Assembly: GCF_947496985.1 (NCBI RefSeq)
Contig: NZ_CANMEZ010000005.1
Coordinates: 124,001-188,000, forward strand
DNA: 64,000 nt
Direction: 5' to 3'
From: an uncultured Kordia sp.
Lineage (GTDB): Bacteria; Bacteroidota; Bacteroidia; Flavobacteriales; Flavobacteriaceae
Shown here in pieces: positions 18,935 through 28,916 of this stretch (the stretch's first letter is position 1; every line of letters starts with the position of its first letter). The position numbers were made by a program, and so were the translations under genes. The notes under the pieces are model-generated. The model saw nothing but the letters and a program-made list of their open reading frames with translations, had not been told where the DNA came from and did not search any database.

Positions 18935-18939
18935 TTTTT

Positions 18940-21900
18940 TTAGAATGTTACTTTTATACTCATACCATATCTTCTAGAATTCCAAGAAGTTAAGTAGTCA
19001 AACCCTTGAGAGTTACCAACACCTAAACTGTTCAATTCAGGATCGTAGTTTACACTATCAGGTGTGTTGAATGCTTTTACCCATAGGTTTTGACCTGAAA
19101 CTGTAAGAGATACATTCCCGAAAGGAGTTCTTTCTAACCATTTCTTAGGTAATCTATAGCTAATAGATGCTTCTCTTAATCTAATATGTGTAGCATCATA
19201 AATTAATAGTTCATCAGTACCGAAACCAATATTGTTAAAGTATGCTTCAGTTGATGTTACTTGAATGTCATTTGGTTGTCCTGTAGATTGACGTACACCT
19301 GGTAAAACAATACTTTGTGTTCTGTCAAAATCAGTATCTTCAACTAATCCTCTACCAACTAGTGCTCCTACGGTCGTAGCGTAGATGTCTCCACCTTTTT
19401 GGTATTCCCATTGCATGTTAAATGATAAGTTTTTCCAAGTAAATCCTGTGTTTACTGTAGTAAACCAGTCTGGGTTTGGGTCACCAATTATACCATTTGT
19501 AGGATCTTGAATCCAGTATCCGTTTTCGTCAACCAAACGGTTGCCAGCATCATCTCTTAGAACTCTACTACCAACAATAACACCTAACGGCTGTCCGTTA
19601 ATTGCTGCGTTTGCAGGAGTTGCGAAGATACCTCCGTAAAGGATTTGCTCTCCATCATCAAGACCTTTTACTTCACTTTCGTTTTGAGTGAAACTACCAG
19701 AAAGTTTAAATTCGAAGTCTTCTGTTTTAATAGGAGTAATGTCATAAGAAATTTCAAAACCTTCGTTGATTACATTACCAATGTTTGTGAATGTACTTGT
19801 GTATCCTGTTTCAGGAGCTAAAGGTCTTTGGATAATTTGATCTTCCGTATCTCTGCTATAATATGTGAATTCTAATCCAACTCTGTTGTTTAAGAATCTA
19901 GTTTCAACTCCAAATTCAAGCTCTTTAGATAATTCCGGCTTTAATGCAGGATTAGGTAAGAAGTTAGGAATACCTGTTGTTACAGTTCCGTTTCCTCCAG
20001 CAGTTTGGAAAATGTTAGGTACTAACGATATAACACTTCTTGTGTTGTATGGTCCAGGGAAACCTGGAGAAGTACCGTAACCAGCTCTTAACTTTAAAAA
20101 GTTTAATCCTCCTTCAGATCTGATTTCAGGGAAAGCAGATGTTGGAATGAAAGACATACTTACACCAGGAGAAAACTGAGACCTGTTTTGTTGCTCTAAT
20201 GTAGAGTTCCACTCGTTTCTCGCTGTAGCGTTTAAGTATAAGAAGTTTTTGTATGATAATGTACCTGAAGCATATAATGCAACGTTGTTTTGTTCATTAA
20301 ATGTTTGGTATGTAAGATTGTTGTCAGCAAACACTGTTCCTTCAATAATTGTACTAGAGTTGCTGAAGTTTAAGTGATTCCATAGCCCAAATACAATCTG
20401 ATCTCTACTTTCGGATCCATCACGCTCAAAAACTTGACGCTTAGATGTTCCACCAATAGTAGCTTGAATTGCGAAATCCTCATTAATTTCTTTGTCGATA
20501 GACGCTAATAAAGAGTGATCCCAAATTGTAAACCTCTCAGAGGTAGTTTGTAAATATCCATTAGGATGAAGTCCATCATTAGATCCTTTGTTAATTACAC
20601 GTCTAGATCTTGTGTTTTGACTATCAAGTCCTAATCTATAGCTAACTGTTAGCCAATCTGCAGCTTCATAAGAAGTAACGAAGTTTGCAAAAACACGGTC
20701 AGTGCTATTCTTATCCTGTGTGTTGTTTAGTACCCATCTTGGGTTTGTACGGTCATTTCCACCTCTATACCAAACACTTTCTCCTGTTACTGGATGTTGT
20801 GATGGTAAGTTGATATCTACACTTCGTGGTAAATAAAGAATATTCCAGATAGAAGCAATACCTCCAGTTCCAGCTGTAGAAGATGTTACGTCACTACCAG
20901 TAGAAGCATCAGTAAATGGACTTCTAATATCTGTTTTTGCTAAACTAATTTTACCAGAAACAGTAAATTTATTTGACATTTTGAATCTTCCACCTACAGA
21001 GAAGTTATCTCTTCGTAAGCTATTGTTTGGAATAAATGATTGATCATCAACATGTGCATAAGAAGCATTGAAACTTCCTTTGTCTGAAAATGCTCCGGCA
21101 ACGTTTACAGAAGTACTGCTAATTGTACCTGTTTTGAAAAATTCTTTCTGACTGTCATAAGGTCTGTATTCTACATTTGGAGTGTCTAATCCAGGTCTTC
21201 CTGGGAATAAAACTGATGGCTCAACACCGAAGTTATTCAAGATAGATGTTCTAAATGCATTATCAATAGTAGCTTGACTATCAAAACGAGCTCCCCAGTT
21301 ACTAAAGAAGGCTCCGTATACGTTTTGGAAACCGTTACCCCAAGTATCTTGGTAATCTGGTAAAACAATGCTGTTAAAGAAAATAGATTGGTTTACAGTA
21401 ACCTCCATTTTTTTATTGGCATCTTTTCCAGTTTTTGTAGTAATTAAAATTACCCCATTACGTCCTTCACCTCCATAAAGAGCAGTTGCACTTAAACCTT
21501 TTAAGATACTTACGCTTTCAATGTTGTTAGGATCGATATCGGCAAATCTACTACTTACGTTACCAGATTGGAAATCAGCTGAACTAGCAGACTGGTTTGC
21601 ACCACCTGATGATCCGTCAAATGGAACACCATCTACAATAAATAAAGGTTGGTTTCCACCCGTAATAGAAGACTGCCCTCTAATAATGATATTAGAACCA
21701 CTACCAGATACACCTCCAGAACCAGTAATCCTAACCCCAGAAGCTTTACCACGTAATATCTTACCGATATCCGTATCTGCTTTCTGCTCTAGGTCTTTAC
21801 TGTCTACAGTTGTTACTGCATATCCTAAGGCTTTTTTCTCTTTCTTAATACCTTGCGCAGTAATAATCACTTCTTCAAGTTGATTGTCTGCAGGTTCTAA

Positions 21901-22182
21901 AGAAATGTCAATTTTGTTTGAAGCTCCGACAACAACTTCTTTTTTGCCGTAACCAATGTAACTAAATACTAAAGTTTGTCCTTTACTAGCTTTAATGTTG
22001 TAAATACCATCAAAATTAGTAGACACTCCTGTATTTGTTCCTTTGATTACTACACTAGCTCCCGGTAACGGAAGGCCAGATTCGTCGGAAACAGTACCAG
22101 AGACTGTTTGTTCTTGTGCAAGCGCTAGCTGCACCATTAACGCTAATAAAAGCGTTAATACTCCATTAAACTTTGTTCTCAT
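18940..22182 (-). CDS. SusC/RagA family TonB-linked outer-membrane transporter (operon B)
   Basis: 1080 residues. Signal peptide MRTKFNGVLTLLLALMVQLALAQ is followed by the regulatory domain (VSGTVSDESGLPLPGASVVI to LVFSYIGYGKKEV). The plug carries LFIVDGVPFDGSSGG and SVSILKGLSATALYGGEGRNG, and the barrel ends SRRYGMSIKVTF. The insertion SSGGANQSASSADFQSG in the plug is typical of the larger SusC class paired with SusD-like_2 proteins. The first 90 residues closely match the operon A SusC, while the barrels diverge strongly. It is the first gene of operon B. Confidence 0.96.
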   Translation of the reverse strand: MRTKFNGVLTLLLALMVQLALAQEQTVSGTVSDESGLPLPGASVVIKGTNTGVSTNFDGIYNIKASKGQTLVFSYIGYGKKEVVVGASNKIDISLEPADNQLEEVIITAQGIKKEKKALGYAVTTVDSKDLEQKADTDIGKILRGKASGVRITGSGGVSGSGSNIIIRGQSSITGGNQPLFIVDGVPFDGSSGGANQSASSADFQSGNVSSRFADIDPNNIESVSILKGLSATALYGGEGRNGVILITTKTGKDANKKMEVTVNQSIFFNSIVLPDYQDTWGNGFQNVYGAFFSNWGARFDSQATIDNAFRTSILNNFGVEPSVLFPGRPGLDTPNVEYRPYDSQKEFFKTGTISSTSVNVAGAFSDKGSFNASYAHVDDQSFIPNNSLRRDNFSVGGRFKMSNKFTVSGKISLAKTDIRSPFTDASTGSDVTSSTAGTGGIASIWNILYLPRSVDINLPSQHPVTGESVWYRGGNDRTNPRWVLNNTQDKNSTDRVFANFVTSYEAADWLTVSYRLGLDSQNTRSRRVINKGSNDGLHPNGYLQTTSERFTIWDHSLLASIDKEINEDFAIQATIGGTSKRQVFERDGSESRDQIVFGLWNHLNFSNSSTIIEGTVFADNNLTYQTFNEQNNVALYASGTLSYKNFLYLNATARNEWNSTLEQQNRSQFSPGVSMSFIPTSAFPEIRSEGGLNFLKLRAGYGTSPGFPGPYNTRSVISLVPNIFQTAGGNGTVTTGIPNFLPNPALKPELSKELEFGVETRFLNNRVGLEFTYYSRDTEDQIIQRPLAPETGYTSTFTNIGNVINEGFEISYDITPIKTEDFEFKLSGSFTQNESEVKGLDDGEQILYGGIFATPANAAINGQPLGVIVGSRVLRDDAGNRLVDENGYWIQDPTNGIIGDPNPDWFTTVNTGFTWKNLSFNMQWEYQKGGDIYATTVGALVGRGLVEDTDFDRTQSIVLPGVRQSTGQPNDIQVTSTEAYFNNIGFGTDELLIYDATHIRLREASISYRLPKKWLERTPFGNVSLTVSGQNLWVKAFNTPDSVNYDPELNSLGVGNSQGFDYLTSWNSRRYGMSIKVTF

Positions 22183-22246
22183 TGTGTTAATTATTTGAAT
22201 TAGCTATTCCAAAAATCATAATAATATGTTAATATTCCTATTTTTT
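22183..22246 (-). promoter_or_regulatory. Conserved susC leader/promoter, operon B copy
   Basis: Read on the minus strand, this block matches 14210-14272 upstream of the other susC: TTAACATA, a GATTTTTGG element and ATAGCTAATTCAAATAA about 15 nt before the ATG. GATTTTTG is a plausible -7 element. This copy has TAG where the other has the -33-like TTG. Conservation outside the coding sequence implies shared regulation or recent duplication. Confidence 0.55.
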
Positions 22247-22295
22247 TAAGGAAAAAAGTGACTATAATTCAATAAAAAATAGGATTAAGTCTTTG

Positions 22296-23981
22296 TTAAA
22301 AGGAAGTGGATAGACTTATATGGACCTTAGATTCAGAGAGTTTAATGCTAGAATTGTCAGTTTTTCCAACAGCATAATTAATTTTTAAGAGACCTGATTT
22401 AGATCGAATTCCTAGTCCGAAGCCAAAACCGTAGAGTTTTGCAGTGGTATTTGTGAGGTCGTCCTGAAAATATGTGAAGTCTATAATTGAGTGTACATAG
22501 GAGTTTCTTGATAGGATATATCGGTACTCTGTATTGATGGTGCTGTATAGTGTAGCTTCTAAGCTATTTTCGTTAAAGCCTCTAATGGATTGGATTCCTC
22601 CAAAGCGTAATTTTTCATTTGTGAGATAGGTGTCAGAAAATAAAGCTTCAGAAGTGTTGTTTATGTAGATGAAGTTTCTGTTGTTGAGTTCCCATAAATG
22701 ATTTCCAGTAAATGAGACTTTGCTTTGTTTGTTCTTTTCGGAGTCGTTTTTTCGATTTCCTACTTGCCCTTCTAGGTTTACAGTGGTTTTGTTGGGAAAT
22801 ATACTGTAACTGTTGTTGCGTTTATTATAAGTGTATCCAGCAGTGGTAAAAAAACTTTTATAATCATCAATTGCGGTATTTGAATTGTCATCTAAAAGGT
22901 TGTTTGATTCTATTTGTTGTATTCCTATATGAACTTGATTGTTTTGATTGATCTGATAAAAAGTTTTGAAAGTTGTATTTACAGTTGTAAATAAAGAATC
23001 GCGTTTAAAAATGTCTAGTGCAGCATTTATACCAATTGGAGAATTGAATATATATGGAATCCTTAAGTCGGCCAAAAACTTAGTTTGCTTATTTCCGTCA
23101 TTCTTCCATAAAATATTAAACTCCTCTCCCGAATTTAAATTATTAATTAGTTTCAAATCAAGGTAGCCGTTCAATTTTAAGTTTCCAGTATCTTCATCTG
23201 AATTAAATCCGATAAAACCATCGAAGAAATTGCTCTTTACTTTTTCTACATATATATATAAAGTAGTAGAGTCTTTAGTGAATAATAATTCGGGATCTTT
23301 TAATTGTTGTGCAAAACGAAGTTGATCAATTCGTTTCGTTTGTGTTGTAATTTCTTCTTTGTTGAAAACTTTAGAGGTGAGTCTTAAGTAGTTTTTTACA
23401 TAAGACTTTGGAAACTTTTCGTATCCTTTAATAATAACTTTGTCTAATCTTCTTTTTTCAATGACTTTAATGTCTAGATCTGCAAGAATAGTGTTTTCTT
23501 GTTTGGCAATGTTTTTAAGCTGGACTTCTGCGAAAGGATTTCCTGTGTTTTGGAAGTTTTCAACCAATGCTTCTAAGAAAGGAGTCAGATTTTCTGGAGT
23601 AATGGTGAGATGAGAATCTGTAAAATCTAGACTGAACGCGCTTAAAACATCTAAATTCATTTTCTCTTTATTGTAATTTATTTTTAGAGAGTTGTATTTT
23701 GAATTTAATTTGAAAATACTCTGATATGTGGAGTCGTTTATTTTTTCAAGTTCTGAGTAAGAAGCGTCAAAATAGCCAATAGTGAAGAATGCTTTTTGAA
23801 GCGAATTGAGTTCATCTAGAATAGATTTTATATTTTCGTGCGATTTTTTATAGTTCGTACCATCAATAATGATTTGTTCATTTTCGTTGCTTCCCTTTAC
23901 GTTTAGTGTTTGACTATTCATATATGAAAAACAAAAAAGTAAAAAAAATAAAGGATAAATATGTCGTGGTAAATTTTTCAA
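22296..23981 (-). CDS. Omp85 family outer-membrane protein (BamA/TamA-like)
   Basis: 561 residues with signal peptide ending SYMNSQ. The region to about residue 260 looks like POTRA domains, with LNSLQKAFFTIGYFDASYSELE and DKVIIKGYEKFPKSYVKNYLRL as typical POTRA turns. The rest is a beta-barrel, with the Omp85 hallmark GGIQSIRGF near residue 462-470 in the substrate-interaction loop and a C-terminal strand ending VHISLSTSF. It is shorter than BamA (five POTRAs), so it fits TamA-like or accessory members. The role would be membrane-protein insertion or translocation. It stands alone, divergent from rpsL. Confidence 0.8.
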   Translation of the reverse strand: MKNLPRHIYPLFFLLFCFSYMNSQTLNVKGSNENEQIIIDGTNYKKSHENIKSILDELNSLQKAFFTIGYFDASYSELEKINDSTYQSIFKLNSKYNSLKINYNKEKMNLDVLSAFSLDFTDSHLTITPENLTPFLEALVENFQNTGNPFAEVQLKNIAKQENTILADLDIKVIEKRRLDKVIIKGYEKFPKSYVKNYLRLTSKVFNKEEITTQTKRIDQLRFAQQLKDPELLFTKDSTTLYIYVEKVKSNFFDGFIGFNSDEDTGNLKLNGYLDLKLINNLNSGEEFNILWKNDGNKQTKFLADLRIPYIFNSPIGINAALDIFKRDSLFTTVNTTFKTFYQINQNNQVHIGIQQIESNNLLDDNSNTAIDDYKSFFTTAGYTYNKRNNSYSIFPNKTTVNLEGQVGNRKNDSEKNKQSKVSFTGNHLWELNNRNFIYINNTSEALFSDTYLTNEKLRFGGIQSIRGFNENSLEATLYSTINTEYRYILSRNSYVHSIIDFTYFQDDLTNTTAKLYGFGFGLGIRSKSGLLKINYAVGKTDNSSIKLSESKVHISLSTSF

Positions 23982-24086
23982 ACTAAAAAGTGAATGCGAA
24001 TGTTGTCAAAGTAACGTAAAAAAACAGGAATTAATGTGTGTGAAAGCTTTAAAAAATTAATCTTATTGAAAATTAAGTCGTTAAGA

Positions 24087-24117
24087 TTTGAATAATTGGA
24101 AATAATACTTACCTTTG
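24087..24117 (+). promoter_or_regulatory. Promoter of the ribosomal (str-S10-spc-alpha) operon
   Basis: TTTG (24087-24090), a spacer of exactly 19 nt, then TACCTTTG (24110-24117). This matches the Bacteroidota sigma-A consensus TTTG / TAnnTTTG with ideal spacing. The predicted transcription start is about 24122-24125, roughly 40 nt before rpsL. Confidence 0.85.
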
Positions 24118-24120
24118 CCG

Positions 24121-24138
24121 CCCTCTAAAGAGGGTTTT
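24121..24138 (+). promoter_or_regulatory. Hairpin at the predicted 5' end of the ribosomal mRNA
   Basis: Perfect CCCTCT-AA-AGAGGG inverted repeat (24121-24134) followed by TTTT. It starts at or just after the predicted transcription start. It could be a stabilising 5' hairpin, a DNA operator or a small attenuator. Which of these it is cannot be told from sequence. Confidence 0.5.
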
Positions 24139-24163
24139 AACATCAAAATATATTTAATAATAG

Positions 24164-24538
24164 ATGCCAACAATTTCACAATTAGTAAGAAAAGGAAGAG
24201 CCAAAATAACTAAGAAGAGTAAATCGGCTGCTTTAGATTCTTGTCCTCAGAGACGTGGAGTTTGTACACGTGTTTACACAACAACGCCAAAAAAACCGAA
24301 TTCAGCAATGCGTAAAGTTGCAAGGGTTCGTTTGACAAATGGTAATGAAGTGAATGCATACATTCCAGGAGAAGGACACAATCTACAAGAGCACTCGATA
24401 GTATTAGTTAGAGGTGGAAGGGTAAAAGATTTACCAGGAGTTAGATATCATATCGTTCGTGGAGCTTTAGACACCGCAGGTGTAGAAGGAAGAACACAAC
24501 GTAGATCTAAGTACGGTGCAAAACGCCCAAAGAAGTAA
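24164..24538 (+). CDS. rpsL: 30S ribosomal protein S12
   Basis: 124 residues, full length. The decoding-centre segments [17 protein letters not shown] (about 41-57) and [19 protein letters not shown] (about 84-102) are intact. The Lys residues where streptomycin-resistance changes occur in other bacteria are wild type (KKPNS and RVKDLPG). It is the first gene of the operon, about 46 nt after a strong promoter. Confidence 0.98.
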   Translation: MPTISQLVRKGRAKITKKSKSAALDSCPQRRGVCTRVYTTTPKKPNSAMRKVARVRLTNGNEVNAYIPGEGHNLQEHSIVLVRGGRVKDLPGVRYHIVRGALDTAGVEGRTQRRSKYGAKRPKK

Positions 24539-24562
24539 TTTTAAAACTTTTAATGTAAAGAC

Positions 24563-25039
24563 ATGAGAAAAAGTAAGGCGAAAAAGAGACCTCTTTTACC
24601 GGATCCAAAGTTTAATGACCAATTAGTTACACGTTTCGTGAATAACTTAATGTGGGATGGTAAAAAGTCAGTAGCATTTAAGATTTTCTATGATGCAATT
24701 GATATTGTAGATTCAAAGAAAACAGACGAAGAAAAAACAGCTTTAGAAATTTGGAAAGAAGCATTGTCTAATGTAATGCCGCATGTAGAAGTTCGTTCGC
24801 GTAGAGTGGGTGGAGCTACATTCCAAATTCCAATGCAAATTAGACCAGATAGAAAAGTATCAATTGCTATGAAATGGCTAATTAGCTATTCACGTAAAAG
24901 AAACGAGAAGTCAATGGCTTTAAAATTAGCTTCTGAAGTATTAGCAGCAGCTAAAGAAGAAGGTGCGGCAGTTAAAAAGAGAGTAGATACTCATAAGATG
25001 GCTGAAGCAAATAAAGCATTCTCACATTTTAGATTTTAA
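24563..25039 (+). CDS. rpsG: 30S ribosomal protein S7
   Basis: 158 residues, beginning [19 protein letters not shown]. It has the conserved [19 protein letters not shown] and [14 protein letters not shown] segments. S7 nucleates assembly of the 16S 3' domain. It lies 24 nt after rpsL. Confidence 0.98.
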   Translation: MRKSKAKKRPLLPDPKFNDQLVTRFVNNLMWDGKKSVAFKIFYDAIDIVDSKKTDEEKTALEIWKEALSNVMPHVEVRSRRVGGATFQIPMQIRPDRKVSIAMKWLISYSRKRNEKSMALKLASEVLAAAKEEGAAVKKRVDTHKMAEANKAFSHFRF

Positions 25040-25057
25040 TCAGACACAACTAAAGAA

Positions 25058-27190
25058 ATGGCTAGAGATTTAAAATATACTAGAAATATCGGTATCGCTG
25101 CTCACATTGATGCTGGTAAAACAACAACTACAGAGCGTGTATTATATTATACAGGTGTAAGTCACAAAATTGGAGAAGTGCACGATGGTGCTGCAACAAT
25201 GGACTGGATGGAGCAAGAGCAAGAGCGTGGTATTACAATTACGTCTGCTGCTACAACATGTACATGGCAATTCCCAACAGAAAATGGTAAGCCAACTGCT
25301 GATGCAAAAGGATACCATTTTAATATTATTGATACTCCAGGTCACGTTGATTTTACGGTGGAAGTAAACCGTTCATTGCGTGTGTTGGATGGGTTAGTTT
25401 TCTTATTTAGTGCAGTTGATGGTGTTGAGCCGCAATCTGAAACTAACTGGAGACTTGCTGATAATTACAAAGTTCCAAGAATTGGATTTGTAAACAAGAT
25501 GGATCGTCAAGGTTCAAACTTTTCTATGGTTTGTAAGCAGGTGAAAGAGATGTTAGGTTCTAACGCTGTGCAAATTGTATTACCGATTGGAGAAGAGATG
25601 GACTTTAAAGGTATTGTTGACTTGGTGAAAAACCGTGCTATTGTTTGGCATGATAACACGCAAGGAGCTACTTTTGATGTGATTGATATTCCAGAAGAAT
25701 TAAAAGAAGAAGCTGCTGAAGCACGTGCTTTATTAATTGAAGAGGTTGCGACGTATGACGAGAACTTGTTAGAGAAGTTCATGGAAGATGAAAACTCTAT
25801 CACTGAAGAAGAAGTTCATGCTGCATTAAGAGCTGCTGTAATGGATATGGCAATCATTCCAATGATTTGTGGTTCTGCATTTAAAAACAAAGGAGTTCAA
25901 TTCTTGTTAGATGCTGTTTGTCGTTACTTGCCTTCTCCTTTAGATAAAGAAGATATTAAAGGTACAGATCCTGATACAGGAGATGTAATCACGCGTAAGC
26001 CAGATGTGAAAGATCCTTTCGCTGCATTAGCATTTAAAATTGCTACAGATCCATTCGTAGGTCGTTTAGCATTTTTCCGTGCATATTCAGGAAGGCTAGA
26101 TGCTGGTTCTTATGTGTTAAATAATCGTTCTGGTAAAAAAGAGCGTATTTCACGTATCTATCAAATGCACTCTAATAAGCAAAATGCAATCGATTATATC
26201 GAGGCAGGAGATATTGGAGCAGCTGTAGGTTTTAAGAGTATTAAAACTGGAGATACACTTTCTGATGAAAAGAATCCAATTATTTTGGAATCTATGGACT
26301 TCCCTGATCCAGTAATTGGTATCGCGGTTGAGCCTAAAACGAAAGCTGATGTTGATAAATTAGGAATTGCTTTAGGTAAATTAGCTGAAGAAGATCCTAC
26401 GTTTACAGTTAAAACTGATGAAGCTTCAGGTCAAACTATTATCTCGGGAATGGGAGAGCTTCACTTAGATATTATTGTAGATCGTTTAAGACGTGAGTTT
26501 AAGGTTGAAGTGAATCAAGGTGAGCCTCAGGTTGAGTACAAAGAAGCGTTAACAAAATTAGCTGAGCATAGGGAAACTTATAAGAAGCAATCTGGTGGGC
26601 GTGGTAAATTTGGAGACATTGTTTTTGAAATGAGCCCAGTGGATGAAGATTTCGAAGGTACTGGATTGCAATTTGTTGATCAAATTAAAGGTGGTCGTAT
26701 TCCTAAAGAATTTATTCCTTCTGTAGAGAAAGGTTTTGCAACAGCAATGTTGAATGGTCCTTTAGCAGGATTCGAAATGGATTCTATGAAGATTGTTTTA
26801 AAGGATGGGTCTTTTCACCCTGTAGATTCTGATGCATTATCATTTGAATTGGCAGCGAAGATGGGTTATAAGGCAGCGGCGAAAGCAGCGGGAGCTAAAA
26901 TCCTTGAGCCAATCATGAAGTTAGAAGTGTTAACTCCAGAAGAAAACATGGGAGATATTGTAGGTGACTTAAACCGTCGTCGTGGACAAGTATCTGACAT
27001 GTCTGATAGAGCTGGTTCTAAAGTTGTAAAGGCTACAGTGCCATTATCTGAAATGTTTGGATATGTTACTTCTTTAAGAACATTGTCATCTGGTAGAGCA
27101 ACTTCAACAATGGAATTCTCTCATTATGCAGAAACTCCTTCTAATATTTCTGAAGAAGTAATTGCTAAATCAAAAGGTGTAACTGCTTAA
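25058..27190 (+). CDS. fusA: Elongation factor G
   Basis: 710 residues. The GTPase motifs are G1 AHIDAGKTT (about 16-24), switch [12 protein letters not shown]3 DTPGHVD, G4 NKMD and G5 GSAFKNKG. Domains II-V follow with [14 protein letters not shown] and [19 protein letters not shown] at the end. It drives tRNA-mRNA translocation. It sits 18 nt after rpsG and 10 nt before rpsJ. No tuf gene follows, unlike the E. coli str operon. Confidence 0.98.
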   Translation: MARDLKYTRNIGIAAHIDAGKTTTTERVLYYTGVSHKIGEVHDGAATMDWMEQEQERGITITSAATTCTWQFPTENGKPTADAKGYHFNIIDTPGHVDFTVEVNRSLRVLDGLVFLFSAVDGVEPQSETNWRLADNYKVPRIGFVNKMDRQGSNFSMVCKQVKEMLGSNAVQIVLPIGEEMDFKGIVDLVKNRAIVWHDNTQGATFDVIDIPEELKEEAAEARALLIEEVATYDENLLEKFMEDENSITEEEVHAALRAAVMDMAIIPMICGSAFKNKGVQFLLDAVCRYLPSPLDKEDIKGTDPDTGDVITRKPDVKDPFAALAFKIATDPFVGRLAFFRAYSGRLDAGSYVLNNRSGKKERISRIYQMHSNKQNAIDYIEAGDIGAAVGFKSIKTGDTLSDEKNPIILESMDFPDPVIGIAVEPKTKADVDKLGIALGKLAEEDPTFTVKTDEASGQTIISGMGELHLDIIVDRLRREFKVEVNQGEPQVEYKEALTKLAEHRETYKKQSGGRGKFGDIVFEMSPVDEDFEGTGLQFVDQIKGGRIPKEFIPSVEKGFATAMLNGPLAGFEMDSMKIVLKDGSFHPVDSDALSFELAAKMGYKAAAKAAGAKILEPIMKLEVLTPEENMGDIVGDLNRRRGQVSDMSDRAGSKVVKATVPLSEMFGYVTSLRTLSSGRATSTMEFSHYAETPSNISEEVIAKSKGVTA

Positions 27191-27200
27191 AACTAAGAAA

Positions 27201-27506
27201 ATGAGTCAAAAAATTAGAATAAAATTAAAATCATACGATCATAACTTAGTTGATAAATCAGCTGAGAAAATCGTAAAAACAGTAAAAACTACAGGTGCTG
27301 TAGTAACTGGGCCAATTCCGTTACCAACACACAAAAAAATCTTTACTGTATTACGTTCTCCACACGTAAACAAGAAATCAAGAGAGCAATTTCAATTAAG
27401 TTCTTATAAGAGATTACTAGATATTTATAGTTCTTCTTCAAAGACAATTGATGCGCTTATGAAACTTGAATTGCCAAGTGGGGTTGAAGTTGAGATCAAA
27501 GTGTGA
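27201..27506 (+). CDS. rpsJ: 30S ribosomal protein S10
   Basis: 101 residues, with [20 protein letters not shown] and a [30 protein letters not shown] core that includes the long loop contacting 16S rRNA. It ends [12 protein letters not shown]. It links the str block to the S10 block and is followed by the largest gap of the operon (155 nt). Confidence 0.98.
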   Translation: MSQKIRIKLKSYDHNLVDKSAEKIVKTVKTTGAVVTGPIPLPTHKKIFTVLRSPHVNKKSREQFQLSSYKRLLDIYSSSSKTIDALMKLELPSGVEVEIKV

Positions 27507-27515
27507 TCATAAAAG

Positions 27516-27614
27516 CTAAAAGAGAATCTTTTAGTAACATGTCCGGAGCGTTTCGCAAAGGAAAAATGGAAAAATACATCAAACAGGGTTGAAGTATTTG
27601 ACCCTGTTTTTTTT
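27516..27614 (+). promoter_or_regulatory. Structured rpsJ-rplC spacer with two hairpins, one terminator-like
   Basis: Hairpin 1 is CTAAAAGA-GAA-TCTTTTAG (27516-27534). Hairpin 2 is AAACAGGGT / ACCCTGTTT (27581-27589 and 27601-27609) followed directly by five more T, so it looks like an intrinsic terminator or attenuator inside the operon. The 155-nt gap contrasts with 0-25 nt elsewhere. Partial termination or a ribosomal-protein-controlled attenuator are the likely roles. Confidence 0.65.
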
Positions 27615-27661
27615 AAGGCTTTAAGAAATAAAGCAAATAATAATAAATTAAATTAATAAAT

Positions 27662-28279
27662 ATGTCTGGGTTAATCGGAAAAAAAATCGGCATGACTAGC
27701 ATCTTTGACGAGAATGGAAAAAACGTTCCATGTACTGTTATTGAGGCTGGACCTTGTGTTGTTACCCAAGTCAGAACCAATGAGGTTGACGGGTATGAAG
27801 CTCTTCAACTTGGTTTCGATGACAAGGCAGAAAAACGTGCTTCAAAAGCGGCTAATGGTCACTTTAAAAAAGCAGGTACTTCGCCTAAGTATAAAGTTGT
27901 TGAATTCCAAGGATTTGAGAAAGAGTATAAATTAGGAGACAGTATCACTGTAGATCACTTTGCAGAAGGTGAATTTGTAGATGTTGCTGGTACTTCAAAG
28001 GGTAAAGGATTCCAAGGGGTTGTAAAACGTCACGGATTTGCTGGAGTTGGTCAAGCCACTCACGGTCAGCATAACCGTCTTAGAGCGCCAGGATCTATTG
28101 GAGCTGCATCTTACCCTGCACGTGTATTCAAAGGAATGCGTATGGCAGGAAGAATGGGTGGAGATAAAGTGAAAGTTCAAAATTTAAGAGTTTTAAAAGT
28201 TGTTCCTGAGAAGAACTTGATAGTTGTCAAAGGATGTGTTCCTGGGCACAAAAACGCTTATGTAATCGTTCAGAAGTAA
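27662..28279 (+). CDS. rplC: 50S ribosomal protein L3
   Basis: 205 residues, starting [20 protein letters not shown]. The peptidyl-transferase-proximal extension [20 protein letters not shown] is intact, followed by [17 protein letters not shown]3 starts 50S assembly. Its stop codon overlaps the rplD start by one base (TAATG). Confidence 0.98.
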   Translation: MSGLIGKKIGMTSIFDENGKNVPCTVIEAGPCVVTQVRTNEVDGYEALQLGFDDKAEKRASKAANGHFKKAGTSPKYKVVEFQGFEKEYKLGDSITVDHFAEGEFVDVAGTSKGKGFQGVVKRHGFAGVGQATHGQHNRLRAPGSIGAASYPARVFKGMRMAGRMGGDKVKVQNLRVLKVVPEKNLIVVKGCVPGHKNAYVIVQK

Positions 28280-28908
28280 TGGAAGTAGCAGTTTTAGATA
28301 TAAACGGAAAAGAAACAGGTAGAAAGGCAAACCTTTCTGATGCTGTTTTCGCTATAGAGCCAAATGATCATGCAGTATACTTAGACGTGAAGCAATATCT
28401 TGCGAATCAAAGACAAGGAACGCATAAGGCGAAAGAAAGAGCTGAAATCGTAGGTAGTACTAGGAAGATTAAAAAGCAAAAAGGTACTGGTACGGCGAGA
28501 GCAGGTAGTATTAAAAACCCATTATTCAAAGGTGGAGGTAGAGTTTTTGGTCCAAGACCAAGAAGTTATTCTCAAAAATTGAATAAAAATGTAAAGAGAT
28601 TGGCTAGAAAATCAGCTCTTGCATTAAAAGCAAAAAGCGAGTCAATCATCGTTATTGAAGACTTTAATTTTGATACTCCTAAGACTAAAAATTTCATCAA
28701 TGTATTGAAAGCTTTAGGGTTAGATAGTAAAAAATCGCTATTTGTGTTGGGTGATTCAAATAATAATGTATATTTGTCGTCACGTAATTTGAAAACCTCT
28801 GAGGTTTTAACTAGCTCAGAATTAAGCACTTATAAAATTGTTAACGCAAATAGCGTAGTTCTTTTCGAAGGTGCATTAGAAGGAATTGAGTCAAATTTAA
28901 GTAAATAA
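28279..28908 (+). CDS. rplD: 50S ribosomal protein L4
   Basis: 209 residues from the ATG at 28279. The frame is open further back to 28234 inside rplC, but [19 protein letters not shown] is the true L4 start. It has the tunnel-loop segment KIKKQKGTGTARAGSIKNPLFKGGG. In E. coli, L4 represses its own S10 operon. The overlap with the rplC stop suggests translational coupling. Confidence 0.97.
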   Translation: MEVAVLDINGKETGRKANLSDAVFAIEPNDHAVYLDVKQYLANQRQGTHKAKERAEIVGSTRKIKKQKGTGTARAGSIKNPLFKGGGRVFGPRPRSYSQKLNKNVKRLARKSALALKAKSESIIVIEDFNFDTPKTKNFINVLKALGLDSKKSLFVLGDSNNNVYLSSRNLKTSEVLTSSELSTYKIVNANSVVLFEGALEGIESNLSK

Positions 28909-28916
28909 GGAACCAA

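Noticed and set aside
28234-28278. Extended start of rplD inside rplC
   Set aside because: The extra residues do not look like L4; the ATG at 28279 gives the standard L4 N-terminus and overlaps the rplC stop by one base.
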